NCBI GenBank assembly: GCA_032718475.1
Contig: JAUCBJ010006846.1
Location: 24,329-88,328, forward strand
DNA from: Nemertoderma westbladi
Taxonomy: Eukaryota; Xenacoelomorpha; Nemertodermatida; Nemertodermatidae
Length of the DNA stretch: 64,000 nt
Reading direction: 5' to 3'
Position 1 is the stretch's first letter, and every line of letters starts with the position of its first letter. Below, in pieces: positions 1-11,146 of the stretch. Under the pieces are notes generated by a model. The model did not search any database and was not told the DNA's origin. It saw only the letters and a list, made by a program, of their open reading frames with translations. The translations under genes and the position numbers were made by a program.

Positions 1-5
1 TTATT

Positions 6-950
6 TCAGCCGCTGCCGCTGCCGCTGCCGCTGCCGCTCGCCGCTGCCGCTGCCGCTGCCGCTGCCGCTGCCGCTGCCGCTGCCGCTGCCGCTGCCGCTG
101 CCGCTGCCGCTGCCGCTGCCGCTGCCGCTGCCGCTGCCGCTGCCGCTGCCGCTGCCGCTGCCGCTGCCGCTGCCGCTGCCGCTGCCGCTGCTGCTGCCGC
201 TGCCGCTTTTCTTTCAACTTCTGCCGCTGCCGCTGCTGCTGCCTTTCTGTCTTCTATCTGTTTTTTCTTTAGTTGTTCTTCCTGTTCCATAGCGATGAGG
301 ATGCTTTCATCAAATTTAGCCTGCTCAGCGGCTAATATTTCCGCATCTAACGAGTCCAACACAAATTTGGCCCCTTCACTATTAGGGTGAAGTCCAGCTA
401 GCCTTCTCCTTAGCTCTTTGTCACCTATGAATCGTTGATAGTCCGACAGATAGATGTCAATAGCATCCTTCTTCTGAGGTTTCTCTGATATAGCTTCGCT
501 TTCCACCTGAGAAAAGGTAGCGTCTGTTGACTCTCCGTGGGTCATGCGCTCGGTTAGCTGAGCTTTCCATTGTGTCATTCCCTGGACTTTAAGACTCACC
601 CGTTGGAACCAAGTTTTTACGGCCACTTGCAACGACGTGTCTTGGCTTCTCTTCGAAGCTTCTTCAAAGGCCGAAAGGATTAGTCTGATCCGTAAAATTC
701 GTTCTCGCACTTGATAAAGCAGCTCTCCCTGCTCTTGAGGTCCTTGTCGTTGTTGAAACAGGTGTTCCTCTAATCGCTCCAAAGAGCTGAAGAATCCCTG
801 GACATATCCTGCTGCCGACCTCTTCCACACAGCTGGATCTCGAGTGTCCCTTACTACTCCCATCCTGTATAAGTCCTCCCAGGCAGCTTCCGATAAGTTA
901 AACGGGAGTCCGGGTCCGGGGAAGTTCCATTGCGTCTCGACAATAGACCT
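6..950 (-). pseudogene. C-terminal part of the same unrecognised protein, ending in a poly-alanine tail
   Basis: This frame is open from about 950 (WNFPGPGLPFNLSEAAW, then the Met at 863) to a TGA at 8-6. It encodes about 200 residues of ordinary, helical, charged sequence. Visible pieces are DPAVWKRSAAGYVQGFF, then IDIYLSDYQRFIGDKELRRR, then a Glu/Lys-rich helix with EEQLKKKQIEDRKAA. It ends in roughly 60 alanines followed by a short Ser-Gly run. The alanines come from a GGCAGC-type hexanucleotide repeat, so the tail is a microsatellite expansion of an Ala-rich coiled coil rather than a designed domain. The switch from Ala to Ser-Gly is a frame slip inside the repeat. No zinc knuckle, protease or RT motif is present. 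Function unknown. Confidence 0.4.
9..208. repeat. Hexanucleotide (GCCGCT)n microsatellite
   Basis: About 33 near-perfect copies of GCTGCC, with one CG-slip near 38-42 and a few GCTGCT variants towards 190-240, where shorter blocks recur. On the minus strand it encodes the poly-alanine tail of the overlapping open frame. The slip at about 40 converts Ala-Ala into Ser-Gly in the last codons. Confidence 0.9.
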
Positions 951-1022
951 TCAGTTCCTCCATTGTGATATCCCGCATAACTGTCCTTGGTCGATCGCTT
1001 ACTTCTCGCCCAATCGATTTGA

Positions 1023-1423
1023 TGTTCTTCCACCGCAATCAATACTCTAGTGAGTACGGCTCCAGGAAGAATTAGAAGTGGATCTGGATAAACCGCTTCT
1101 GTCATCCTTGCTCCGATCTCGGGTGTCAACTCTACAGTGTCTGAACTACTGGAGTTATCGGGCCGCTGAGAAATAAGTTCTCGGTTCGGGTGCTGCTGCT
1201 GTTTAACAGCTGCCTCTTGGTCCCGCTTGACTTGAGCCCTAGTGCCTATGATAGACCTATGGTGCTTTACTAGCCTAGGGTCTGACACTACTACTGTAGG
1301 GATGACCTTTCTTACAGTAGGAGGGGACTTGGACTTCGGTCTCAGATTTTCTATACTCCTATCTGAGTCACAGACTGTTCTTTCTAGGAGACTATCTGAC
1401 AGTGTTTGCTTTGTGTCAGCCAT
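1023..1423 (-). pseudogene. N-terminal part of an unrecognised, frame-broken protein
   Basis: An ATG at 1423-1421 opens a frame starting MADTKQTLSD that reads as a low-complexity, Ser/Lys/Pro-rich N-terminus. It stays protein-like to about VLIAVEEH near 1025. After that point the same frame turns into unlikely sequence and stops at 854. A second frame takes over at about 1025 with IKSIGREVSDRPRTVMRD and MEELKVY, then a third frame takes over near 950 (next entry). I infer one gene or dead element with two frameshifts. The alternative is a multi-exon gene, but I see no convincing splice sites. I recognise no domain. The Ser-rich start and coiled middle resemble retroelement gag proteins only in general style, so the origin is a guess. 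Confidence 0.4.
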
Positions 1424-1561
1424 GATTTATATTGCAGTTGAATGCCTACTACTATAACGACAGTTAAAGTAAGTCTAGTAATTCAGTATCAACTGTAAGC
1501 CTAGTAATTAATTACCGATACCGTTACTCAGTGTAACGTGATATATATATAATATATTAAA

Positions 1562-1796
1562 ATACCGGTATACTCATAGTATATATAAGAATTATTACAG
1601 ACTAGAATTAGTCACAAAATACCGGTATATAATTTCAGCCTAAATTTATATAAATAAATATAATAAGCCTACTGTGAATACCGGTATACACCTATAGTAT
1701 ATATAAGTATTATTATAGACTAGGATTAGTCACAGAATACCGGTATATAATTTCAGCCTAAATTTATATAAATAAATATAATAAGCCTACTCGTAA
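1562..1796. repeat. Two-copy direct repeat, about 117 bp per unit
   Basis: The block starting ATACCGGTATA at 1562 is repeated from 1678, with about 116-118 bp offset. Both copies carry AGTATATATAAG, then GACTAG(A/G)ATTAGTCACA, then a second ACCGGTATAT, then TTTCAGCCTAAATTTATA. The copies differ by a few substitutions and a 2-bp indel. Confidence 0.85.
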
Positions 1797-4313
1797 ATAC
1801 CGGTAATGTCAATTATTTTATAATAACTGAATTTCTGAATTTTAGGGTTACTTTCCTTTACTTTATTACTGTTATTAAGCAGTAGTTCAACTGATATTAA
1901 GACCTAATTGATGTATAACAGGCCTACTATTTTATAAATCTGTTTGAGTTGATTTATAATATATTATGTACCCGTACAAGGGTTTTGACAATATTTGAAA
2001 TAAATGTTATTATTTCTGGGTAAGGAGTCACTGCACAGAAGCTGAACGCTCTCAGTGGAGTGCTACTTGTTGGACACTAAAACGAATAATTCTACTTTAC
2101 TAAGTTACTTATCACTACAAATTACTATACAATTACAGTTTGAGATTACAATCTCTAAATAAACACCAAAAAGTTACATGTACGAATTTTAGGGTAATTT
2201 TACAAGAAATCTACAAACCAGCCTAACAACGAGTTAGAATTTCTGGTTCTTACAAACTGACAGGAATCTACGGTATTTGAAAACAATAAAGCAGTAGTAA
2301 GTAAATTGCGTTGTCCAGATAAGAAAATACCACCGTCTGACGACTTATAGTCTTAGCTCTATAAGTACTACGTTATGTACCCGGAGTGTCCTTACCTAGA
2401 AGTTAATTACCGCAGCCAACCAGAGCTAACGTGCCTATTAACCACTTTACAACACAAATATACTGACTACACACAAAATTACTTTCGGAAAGTACTGTAC
2501 TCTAAACCCTAAATTAGGTACAAGTACTTATACAACAAATAACCAGCAGTTAAATATACTTGAACAGCTAAAAGAACCACGGTATCTGCTGGAGTGACCA
2601 GAGCACAAAATCACCAGTCTTTACCTACGCCAAGCAGCCCTGATGTAGTACCGGGGTTAATTTAACTATAACGGTATGTATAACAAGCACAATTACTGTA
2701 GGAATAAACTTGGGGGGTATGTAGGTTGCGAATACTCGCATATACTCTGAATAATAAATATTACGCTACCCGTGCAGACTATACAAACAAAATACAGACC
2801 AAATGCTGGCAGACTACTGTCAAGCCTAAATAAACTACAGTATATGCAGACTCCGAAATGGTTAGTTAGTAGGCATTCTAACCGAGTAGTACGACTTATT
2901 CTTTCGGGGGGGATTTACCTTACAGCACTGGATGCCTCCACCTTCCTAACTAGTACTTTATCGGACATACACTCTACATACACTGCAATCGCTTCAGACC
3001 TAACAACAGCCAGACAACAATCCAGCCTACAAATTATTTGTACAATTTGAGCAGGCTTACACGCCTTCTGCTCAATATTACACTTACAGATAAATAAAAC
3101 TGACAGAAATAAGTAAAATCCCAATAAAAAACCAGGGCTGCAGTCCCTGATTAAATATCAAGACCTACCGGTATATAATTATCAAAATCGAATAATACTG
3201 TTGTACCTGTAAGTACCGGTTCGGGTAGTTGGGCAGTTAGGCCTACAGCTTACCGTTCGACCGGTACCTTCGACTTTATTGCCTACTGTGCAATAAAAAA
3301 CTAAAATCTATTATTGTTCGCGCTTTTAGACCTTTAGCAGTTCAACCTGCCAATTTTAGTTGTCTTCTTGTTTATAAATCGACTTTAGCCTAGACCAATT
3401 ATTTAATGTACTGAAGTTACATCCGCCGAAGCCAGTCTGTGCGCGATCATTCACCCACAGTTAAGGGAGACTGGATTCGGGTGCTTTGAAGTTATTGCGG
3501 TGCAGACCTACTGTATTATTTGATTGATCGTTACTATATAATCTCTGACAAATATATTTACTTTCGGGGAAATATTAACAGTTCCTTTGGGACATGGCGC
3601 TTTAAGTATAAAAACAGAGTTATGACTTATACTAATCACAACTAGATGGCTACTGAGTTTCGTAAATAGCGCATTCTTTAGGAGATGCTTTATTATCAAT
3701 CACACTACTTCACACGACTTCACACTACTTCACACTGATCTGCCGACAGTCACTGAATTTGATCATATATAAGGAAGATCGCAACTGACACTTGTAGGGA
3801 TTATGAAATAGCATTTAATTCACACAAAAACCACTATAATGTGAGTTGCAGTTGCTACCGGTAACCTGTTCCTCTCACCTTCAGTAATCAAGAAGATTGG
3901 GGGTTTTATGATTATTCATCGGTATTCTCCAAATATATCAGCAATATACATCAACAAATAACAACAATTAATAACAGAAGTAAAATAATGCGGTGAACAA
4001 TCAGCTTGTGTTACGTAAGTCATTATGGATTGGTAGGGTCAGATAATAGATTTACGTTCTTGTAATCAAAGCCATCAGATGTTTAGGCCAAAGTCTGAAA
4101 CTTCCAAAATCAGAAGTACAGAAGATTTCCAAGCAGTTCTCTCACTCAGAAAGGTAAACAAAGACCGTAATGCATTGCGCGGTTTTCCGTAGGCCCTTGT
4201 TCAACATAAAGTAAAATCGCTCTGATTGGCTGAGCAGAACAAAGAGGTTCCATGTTTACAGGAAACCAGCTGACAGATTTTGTCATCTGAGCTCCAGTCT
4301 TTTAGAGTATTAT

Positions 4314-4397
4314 GCGCATTGCGGCAAAAATGACTTGTTATGTCCGCTAAGGCACCTACACTGTGCATTGCGGGGAAAAATGACTTGTTATGTCCAC
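4314..4397. repeat. Two-copy direct repeat, 49-bp period
   Basis: GTGCATTGCGG-like sequence followed by AAAAATGACTTGTTATGTCC occurs at 4314-4344 and again at 4363-4393. It lies just left of the region that resembles the LTR. Confidence 0.75.
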
Positions 4398-4414
4398 AAA
4401 AGCTTTTACACATA

Positions 4415-4948
4415 GAGTTACAGAGTGAGGTGAAAGGTTAAACCACTTGGAGGGACAAACAAGCTAGAGAAGCTAACAGTAGGAGGTAACACCTACACAG
4501 GGAGTGGCGAGGCGATAAGTAGCCAATAAGGGCCAATTAGTAGGCAGGGAAGGGAATGGGGAGAATGAAGCGTATCTATTGGATGATAGGGCCACCCTTA
4601 GTGTAGGACTAATAATAATATATGTGTCGATGCAATATATAACCGTTATACTATGTCATTGCTATTCAGTTGGTTGCCAGAAATAACCTTGGAACTGGAA
4701 TAGTTCTGACCATTGTCACAACTGTAGTCTGTTAGTGCGGATAATACTGATTGTGCTGTCATTGCTATTGTGCTATTACCTATATATTCAGTTGATCATT
4801 GACATTTATGTTGATTGCTAGTACATCTAGAACCAGCTATTTTCCATCGGCCTTCGGCCTACCGAAACACAGCAGCCTACGGACGCGGCAACGCGTACTA
4901 ACTAAACCGGTCGGGACCCGACTCTACCAACTCTAAGGTCCCGTCACA
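4415..4948 (+). repeat. Left (5') LTR-like flank, diverged, start not defined
   Basis: Shares ordered blocks with the 3' LTR (see 6173-6832) and ends in the same CCCGTCACA. Similarity fades left of about 4415, so the 5' part of this LTR is either missing or too diverged to see by eye. Confidence 0.45.
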
Positions 4949-5001
4949 GTCAGAACTTCCATCTCTATAACTGTAGAACTGTGACCAACCAACGACAAAC
5001 C

Positions 5002-5803
5002 ATGAGTGATAAATCACCCCAGTCGGGAGAGAGAACGCCGCCGCGGACCCCAAGCGACACCGACGCAACGATCCACGAGGCCGCGACGAGACGCTACCGG
5101 CCCTACTCACCAGGAAAGGAGCTGCTTGTACCGATTCCAGAAGGGGACGAGTTGCCTCTACTGCCGCGAGTCGAGTCATAGGATGGGGACGTGTCCACGG
5201 TTGCACAACCGGTGTTCTCAGTGCAAATTCCAGGGGCACTACGGACGCCAGTGCGACTGGATGGACGACGAGGAGAAGTTTAAGATCTTCGAGGAATGGG
5301 CCGATGTCGGCATCATGACGCGGCAGCGGATGAAGGCCCAGGAATTCCGGTGGGGTTTCTTTAATATTAACCAGGAGGCCCACCTGGAAATCATCAAACG
5401 GAGGCTTCCATTTACTTATCAAGAAGTATCAACGGCGGCATCGTATGCGGGAGTGATGAATACACAGAGGTATTTAGACAGATGGACGCCAGAGAACCGG
5501 GGAGAGTTCAGAGATTTCCTGGCAGAGCATGTGCCGCGGGCCATGAAGGTGATCCTATGGGACGCCACTAGGGGGAAGCAGCAGGGGCATTCGGAGGGGC
5601 CACCTGCGAAGCGATACCGGGAGCTAATAACACCAGCACCCAAGGAATCGACGACGGGAATCAGTAGGGAAGTAACGGCAAGGATGAGGAACCTTAAGGA
5701 GGACAAGATCAAGGGAGCGGCGACAACAAGGAAGCGGCCGAGACAGGACGACGACAGAGGGAAGGAACTGAGATGGTTCCCAAAGACAGGAGGAGCGAAC
5801 TAG
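5002..5803 (+). pseudogene. Gag-like nucleocapsid protein with two CCHC zinc knuckles, one frameshift
   Basis: The likely start is the ATG at 5002 (MSDKSPQSGERTPPRTPSD). That frame dies at 5181. The adjacent frame carries the rest from about 5110-5150 to the TAG at 5803, which implies one frameshift. The second frame holds two consecutive zinc knuckles, each CX2CX4HX4C: CLYCRESSHRMGTC and CSQCKFQGHYGRQC. A helical segment follows (DEEKFKIFEEWADVG, then YLDRWTPENRGEFRDF), and the C-terminus is basic (ATTRKRPRQDDDRG). Zinc knuckles of this spacing are known in retroelement gag/nucleocapsid proteins, where they bind the element RNA. Knuckles preceding the larger helical region is unusual, because gag normally has them at the C-terminus. 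A gag-like accessory protein is therefore an alternative. Confidence 0.6.
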
Positions 5804-5831
5804 AACTTGGAGGGGGAGATGTGGGGATGAT

Positions 5832-5851
5832 GGGGGGGGGGGGGGGGGGGG
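5832..5851. repeat. G20 homopolymer
   Basis: Twenty consecutive G on the plus strand, just after the gag stop codon. It could form a G-quadruplex and is a likely site of sequencing or length error. Confidence 0.95.
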
Positions 5852-6134
5852 CGAAGAGGTCCGAAAGTGGAGTGGAGTTAGAGTGAAAGTAGAGAGAAGT
5901 TAGAGTCAGGTTAGAGTGGAGTGGAGATTTAAAATTGTGAGTGAGGAGTCCAAAATTGTCTCGAACCGAGATGCCAGATGTCTTGGTGCAACATAGGTTG
6001 GAGTTGCACCAAGAAGGGGTAGTAATATCATACCCAGAGGGAGCGGCCTGGAAAGTCGACTCCAAGTAAAAGAACTCCACCCCACACCCGATAGTAGATC
6101 GGGTTCCAGCGGAATTGAAGCGCACTCAAAGGTG

Positions 6135-6163
6135 ATGCTATCTTCTCACCGGGAAGATAGCAT
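6135..6163 (+). other. Perfect hairpin next to the polypurine tract
   Basis: ATGCTATCTTC at 6135-6145 pairs with GAAGATAGCAT at 6153-6163 across a 7-nt loop. The right arm runs straight into the G-tract that primes plus-strand synthesis in LTR elements. An outer, imperfect pairing (AGCGGAATTGAA near 6110 with TTCAATTCCGCT near 6183) encloses it. Confidence 0.7.
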
Positions 6164-6172
6164 GGGGGGGAG
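6164..6172 (+). promoter_or_regulatory. Polypurine tract of the LTR element
   Basis: The run GGGGGGGAG immediately precedes TGTGAG at 6173. A purine run abutting the TG of the 3' LTR is the normal plus-strand primer site of LTR retrotransposons. Confidence 0.65.
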
Positions 6173-6832
6173 TGTGAGCGGATTCAATTCCGCTCACTAT
6201 CCCCATAAAGTTGGGAAGTGGCGCCTTTTTCAGCAATATTGGAGATACGACATGGATAACAACAATCTCGTATCACACCCAATAACGGGGATAACATACA
6301 CCCCAAAAGCCACACAAAGGGAGGTTAGAGGTCAAACCACCTCGAGAGGGCAGATAACCAACAGCGGGGGGGTGGGGGGGGGAAGCACTCCCACAGAGGT
6401 GAGAGGCGTGAAGTAGGTCATCAGCCAATGGGAGCGGGGAAAGGTATCCACTGGACAAAGGCCAAAGTAATGTAGGAATGAATACATATATTATCAGTTA
6501 GTTATATCAGTTAGTCAGTTTACTCAGTCATTCAGTTCAGTGCAGAACGGTGATGTTTTCCAACGTCACCATCACCATCACCGATATCCTACCTACCGGT
6601 ATACAGTACACATATATTATCCATCACAACTGTGCTATTATTGACTATTCATTTCATCGATATTAAATAAAAAAAATATAAAAAAAATATATATAATATA
6701 ATTTATATATAAATATATAAAAAATAAATTAGTAAAAGATCAAAGAGATAACAACAAACTTTTCCCATTATCCTCAATATCACGGTGACGCGTAGTTCGA
6801 CAAACCGGTCGGGATCCCTTGATCCCGTCACA
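6173..6832 (+). repeat. 3' LTR (about 660 bp)
   Basis: Begins TGTGAGCGG and ends CCCGTCACA, giving the short inverted termini expected of an LTR. The first 25 bp are themselves a hairpin (GTGAGCGGA with TCCGCTCAC). The middle contains G-rich runs at about 6366-6382. The right part is AT-rich (6660-6740), with the closing block ACCGGTCGGGATCCC shared with the left flank. Confidence 0.6.
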
Positions 6833-8357
6833 CGCAAAATATGTACAGTAGACTCCCCCCCCCCCCCCCCCCTCAAAAAAATCGAATTATAACTTAATAA
6901 TTCAATTGGAATGCATTATTAGTAGTGTGTGATCTCCGCGTGGGGCGCGCACACGACATACTGTAGTTGCGTTGCGTTTACACCCTTTATGGGCATTCTA
7001 AAGTTGCATGTATTTGCTTCTGTTACTGGCTGGCATTCATTATATTAAATAAATACTCCATATAAATGCACTGTATTGTTTCCCTGCTACTTTAAGAGAT
7101 AAACGAAATGTTCCAGAATAATATGGTGTATGTGTAATAAGTAGAATAGAATAGCCTCGCGCAGATGTAAAACCAGGAATATTTCAACGCCCATATCTCA
7201 CCCAATAACTCCAAAATTCAGATTGTGTTACACAGTATTATATTCTAAACTTTTGAGAGACCCTTAGACTCCCGCTTCAATCGCTGCACTCATTATTCCG
7301 GTTTCTGCCAGGGTCTGAGCTCGACGATAATGCAGTTTATGACTCCGTGACCCCCGCAGACACATGAGGGCCGACTGAACAAGGGCGAAATTTAACTTGG
7401 TCCGTATGAGTGTTAATGGATTAACAGTTAACAGTTAATGAATACGGAACTCCCCTCTTCTGTGACAGAAGCAGACTGACCCGGTACAATAAAGCATGGG
7501 CACTTCGGCTCATGCCACCAGTAATGGTATGTAGAAACCACAAATGGACAGAAACCCGCCCCTTCCACGGTTTTACCGGTATCGTACATTCCATACAAAC
7601 CATTTTTTAAATTGACGGACTTTCCCCATTATATACCGGTACTGTTATATGTTACAACAATTTGTAAATTTACTACTGTACATATAAAATAACGACAGGA
7701 CAAGTGTCGTGTCGCATGGCACCGAATTTCGAATCGCGCCAAGTCATGAAATTTTGGCCTAAGAAGAGGGCCAATATCGCAATGCGACGGACACTGAAGT
7801 AACAACATCAGTAACAGGAAGGCAAATGCAAAGAGAACCAAAAGTTCAATAATTTATTAGTTGTTAGGCCTACTAGTTAGATTTACTAGTTGTGTATCCT
7901 GTACTGTAGTATTCTCGATAGGCCACTACAGCAGTCTGTCTGCAACCAGCAGTAAAGAAGATATGTAATTATTGTAATACAATACTCGCTACCTACACGC
8001 TAGGGCGGTTACTAACAGTTGTTTTATAACAAGATATAATAAATGCCTTCTTTGATTGCCTTTATGAGACAGTATTGATTGCTTTATTAAATGCATTAAG
8101 TGATTGTTAATATCTAAACTATATGAATAGGAGCAGGAGGTATTTATTTATTTATTATTTCTTCGATAAATAAATACAGTGAAAGTTGAAGCTCTAATAT
8201 GTGACACTGTCCTCAATGTTTGTTAGCTTTAAAGTCTATAAAAATGACAAAGTGTTGCCATGACAGTTTTCATTTTTGTTTCTGCACGATTCCTTATTGG
8301 GAGAACCCGGTCAACCGCATAAACTTTCTAAGCTTAGAAAGTAGATGAGATAAATCC
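6833..8357. other. AT-rich non-coding stretch with a C18 homopolymer, no gene seen
   Basis: No credible coding region. Contains C18 at 6855-6872 (starting inside the sequence right after the LTR), two ACCGGTA palindromes near 7575 and 7637, and a block near 6972 (GCGTTTACACCC) that resembles the end of the MITE at 52740-52945. Confidence 0.55.
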
Positions 8358-8926
8358 GTCCAATGTCCTTGAGAAGCCGTTATTCATCGGCCACTGTCCA
8401 ATGTCCTTGAGATGCCGTTATTCATCGGCCACTGTCCAATGTCCTTGAGAAGCCGTTATTCATCGGCCACTGTCCAATGTCCTTGAGATGCCGTTATTCA
8501 TCGGCCACTGTCCAATGTCCTTGAGAAGCCGTTATTCATCGGCCACTGTCCAATGTCCTTGAGATGCCGTTATTCATCGGCCACTGTCCAATGTCCTTGA
8601 GAAGCCGTTATTCATCGGCCACTGTCCAATGTCATTGAGAAGCCGTTATTCATCGGCCACTGTCCAATGTCATTGAGAAGCCGTTATTCATCGGCCACTG
8701 TCCAATGTCCTTGAGAAGCCGTTATTCATCGGCCACTGTCCAATGTCCTTGAGAAGCCGTTATTCATCGGCCACTGTCCAATGTCCTTGAGAAGCCGTTA
8801 TTCATCGGCCACTGTCCAATGTCCTTGAGAAGCCGTTATTCATCGGCCACTGTCCAATGTCCTTGAGAAGCCGTTATTCATCGGCCACTGTCCAATGTCC
8901 TTGAGAAGCCGTTATTCATCGGCCAC
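8358..8926. repeat. 38-bp minisatellite, 15 copies
   Basis: The unit is GTCCAATGTCCTTGAGAAG followed by CCGTTATTCATCGGCCACT. Fifteen copies run head to tail with very few differences. In the first seven copies GAGAAGCC and GAGATGCC alternate, a 76-bp higher-order unit. Two copies near 8630-8670 carry CATTGAG instead of CCTTGAG. The later copies are uniform. Confidence 0.97.
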
Positions 8927-11065
8927 CATATCTTTTAAGGATAACGAGGTGGTAAACTGTTGATACTCCCGACGGAAGCTGAGAAAAAATTGAATAATAT
9001 TATAAAGACCGAAAAGATCTGACATATTTGTAAGACAATGTCAAAGGAAATAGTATTCCATCTGCACTATTGTACGGTAGGCTTATCCGAATATTTTTTC
9101 ATTAAGTGAATATAATTACTGCGTGCCCAAACAGCATTGCAGTATAACAGTGTCTTAATTATTTTTGGTGTCATTCTGGTGCCCCAGAAAGAAAAGTAAG
9201 AGTAGCAAAAATTTCATATGAATTGCATAATTTGTATTGTAGTTTAATGTACATATAATACCGGTATCAATTGCATCATAAAATATCATGCATATTATCG
9301 TTCTATATGAACGATTTATGAACATGTTTAGATAGATATTACCATAAAGCAAATCATTTGAACTAATCATTAAAGACTAACTGTATAATGGAATGGGGTT
9401 ATGGGGATTCCGGCGGTATAATTTTTATGCATAAAAAATTATTTTAAATCTTATACAAGAAAATGTTGTATTTAAATTAAAGGACAGGCAGAAAAACTGC
9501 TATTTTTTACAGTCATCAACTCAATTAACTAAATCTGCTGTACTAGATCTACAGATCTATGTATGCTAAGAACCTTTGCTACCGTATGCTAAGAACGCTA
9601 CTTTCGTGGCTCGCCCCACAAGTACAACTTTCATTTATTTTGTTATTGTATTATTGTATTATTAGTGTTTATTGTTTATTATTATTACTTTATTACCTTA
9701 TTTGAAGCCTCAGATAGTGGGGCAAAACCAATTACTAATATAATAGTAACATTAGATTCACCAGACAGACTAATCCTTAATCTAATTAAATACACATTCT
9801 ATGCTTTTCGCTTACAAAATGTCTCGCCTAAAAGATTATAATATGAATTAACTTGTATTTATACATTACAGAGATTGGTTATGAACAGTAGCGGTTGCTT
9901 GTATCTGTATTTGCCTTTATTATTTGTGGTGGATCAGAACTTTCGGGTTTTTTAGGGCCTCAGACCTCAAGTTTCTACATTTTGTTTAGAATATCTCTTT
10001 ATCATATATACAATATTATTCTTTGTGACAATAGTAGGTAAATATGAACAGATTCATACAACTTTATATAAACCGCGCTTGGTTTTGGCGACTTTATACC
10101 ACTTATATTACACTCATTGCATTGTTATTAACAACAAACGTTTCATAAGATGTTTTTATCATCTGTAATCGTTTTGTAATTATAATTTTGTAATAAAACG
10201 ACATACTGTACATGTTGCAGAGTATTTTCCATGTTCTGAATACTCGTGGCTATATTTTCACTACTTACTTACTATAATAATATTTATTTTTAAATCATAA
10301 GTACAAACTGCACGATTTAAAATCAAAATAAAACAAAAAATTATAATGCAAATAAATAAAAAGTTCAATAAAACATATCATAATTAATATCGATGCAGAA
10401 TAAAAAAGTGGCACCATTTTTTATATTATAAAAGGAAACTTTCATAAATTGAAGATGCACTTAGACTAGACAGGTACTGCGTACGATGAAATTAAAAGAT
10501 TATTAGACTTATATATGCGTTTAAATCAACTGCACAGAGTTCCGGAGAATCTCTTCGATCAAATGTAATTCTAGAAGTCTAGAAGCATCCGTGATGCACT
10601 GTTAATTTCATCATACTGTTTTCGTTAGTGTGGCAAAACACTCTGATTAGCACCCGCCTGTAAAGACGCAATTTACACACAAATAACTAAATTAGTAACA
10701 TCCATACAGTAGATATAATATCAGCTGCACTATATTATACTGATACACTATGGAGTACCTCGAATCTATATTCGTCCTCACTCGCTTCTTTCGTTTGTTT
10801 GATGGAGTTTTAGAGCATAGTATTTTGAAATTAATTAATTGAAAATATAATAACTATATTTTACTAAAGAAAATAACAAAAAAATTCTCAAGCTTCCATT
10901 GTATCTCATATTATAATTTAACAATTAATATAATTATTCCAAAATTGTAACATTACTCAACGCCGTTAGTATTAACAGCGAATTGTTATTTAGCACTTTA
11001 CAACTTTAGAGGACATTACAGCATTGTTTTGGCCTGTACATTTAGCATTGTATTTGGTGTTATTC
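8927..11065. other. AT-rich non-coding stretch, no gene seen
   Basis: More than 2 kb of strongly AT-rich DNA. I see only short direct repeats, such as GTATGCTAAGAAC near 9555 and 9583. At about 10950 there is a partial relative (ACATTACTCAACGCCGTTAG) of the foldback arm at 11110-11146. Confidence 0.55.
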
Positions 11066-11146
11066 TTTACGTGGTAACCAATGACGGCGTTATGTAATGT
11101 CCACTAAGGGGACATTACTTAACGCCGTCATTGGTTACCACGTAAA
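11066..11146. repeat. Foldback inverted repeat, 37-bp arms, 7-bp loop
   Basis: The arm 11066-11102 (TTTACGTGGTAACCAATGAC, then GGCGTTATGTAATGTCC) pairs with 11110-11146 with a single mismatch. Partial copies of the arm lie upstream (ACATTACTCAACGCCGTTAG near 10950, and GGACATTAC near 11012). This suggests a small foldback or MITE family rather than a one-off hairpin. Confidence 0.9.

Larger units (their letters stand above)
1424..4413. other. AT-rich non-coding stretch, no gene seen
   Basis: About 3 kb of AT-rich sequence without a credible coding region. Short open frames at 2772-3050 and elsewhere have no recognisable content. Notable contents are the two-copy repeat at 1562-1796, several ACCGGT palindromes (for example near 1565, 1621, 1681, 1739, 3170 and 3262), and the two-copy repeat at 4314-4397. 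Confidence 0.6.
4415..6832 (+). mobile_element. Degenerate gag-only LTR retrotransposon
   Basis: A gag-like frame (5002-5803) lies between two related, diverged flanks. The right flank starts TGTGAGCGG at 6173 and ends CCCGTCACA at 6832. Its TGTGA/TCACA termini match each other as LTR ends should, and it is preceded by a G-rich polypurine tract (6164-6172). The left flank shows collinear similarity: AGGT.AAACCAC at about 4425 versus 6325, AGCCAAT near 4521 versus 6423, and ACCGGTCGGGA...CCCGTCACA at 4907-4948 versus 6804-6832. I could not find the left TG end. No protease, RT or integrase is present between gag and the polypurine tract, so the copy is non-autonomous, internally deleted, or a mosaic. 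The strong LTR divergence means it is old or recombinant. Confidence 0.6.

Noticed and set aside
2772-3050. 92-codon open frame
   Set aside because: Low-information sequence in AT-rich DNA, with no recognisable domain.
8358-8926. CRISPR-like array
   Set aside because: Units are directly head to tail with no unique spacers, and the genome is eukaryotic.
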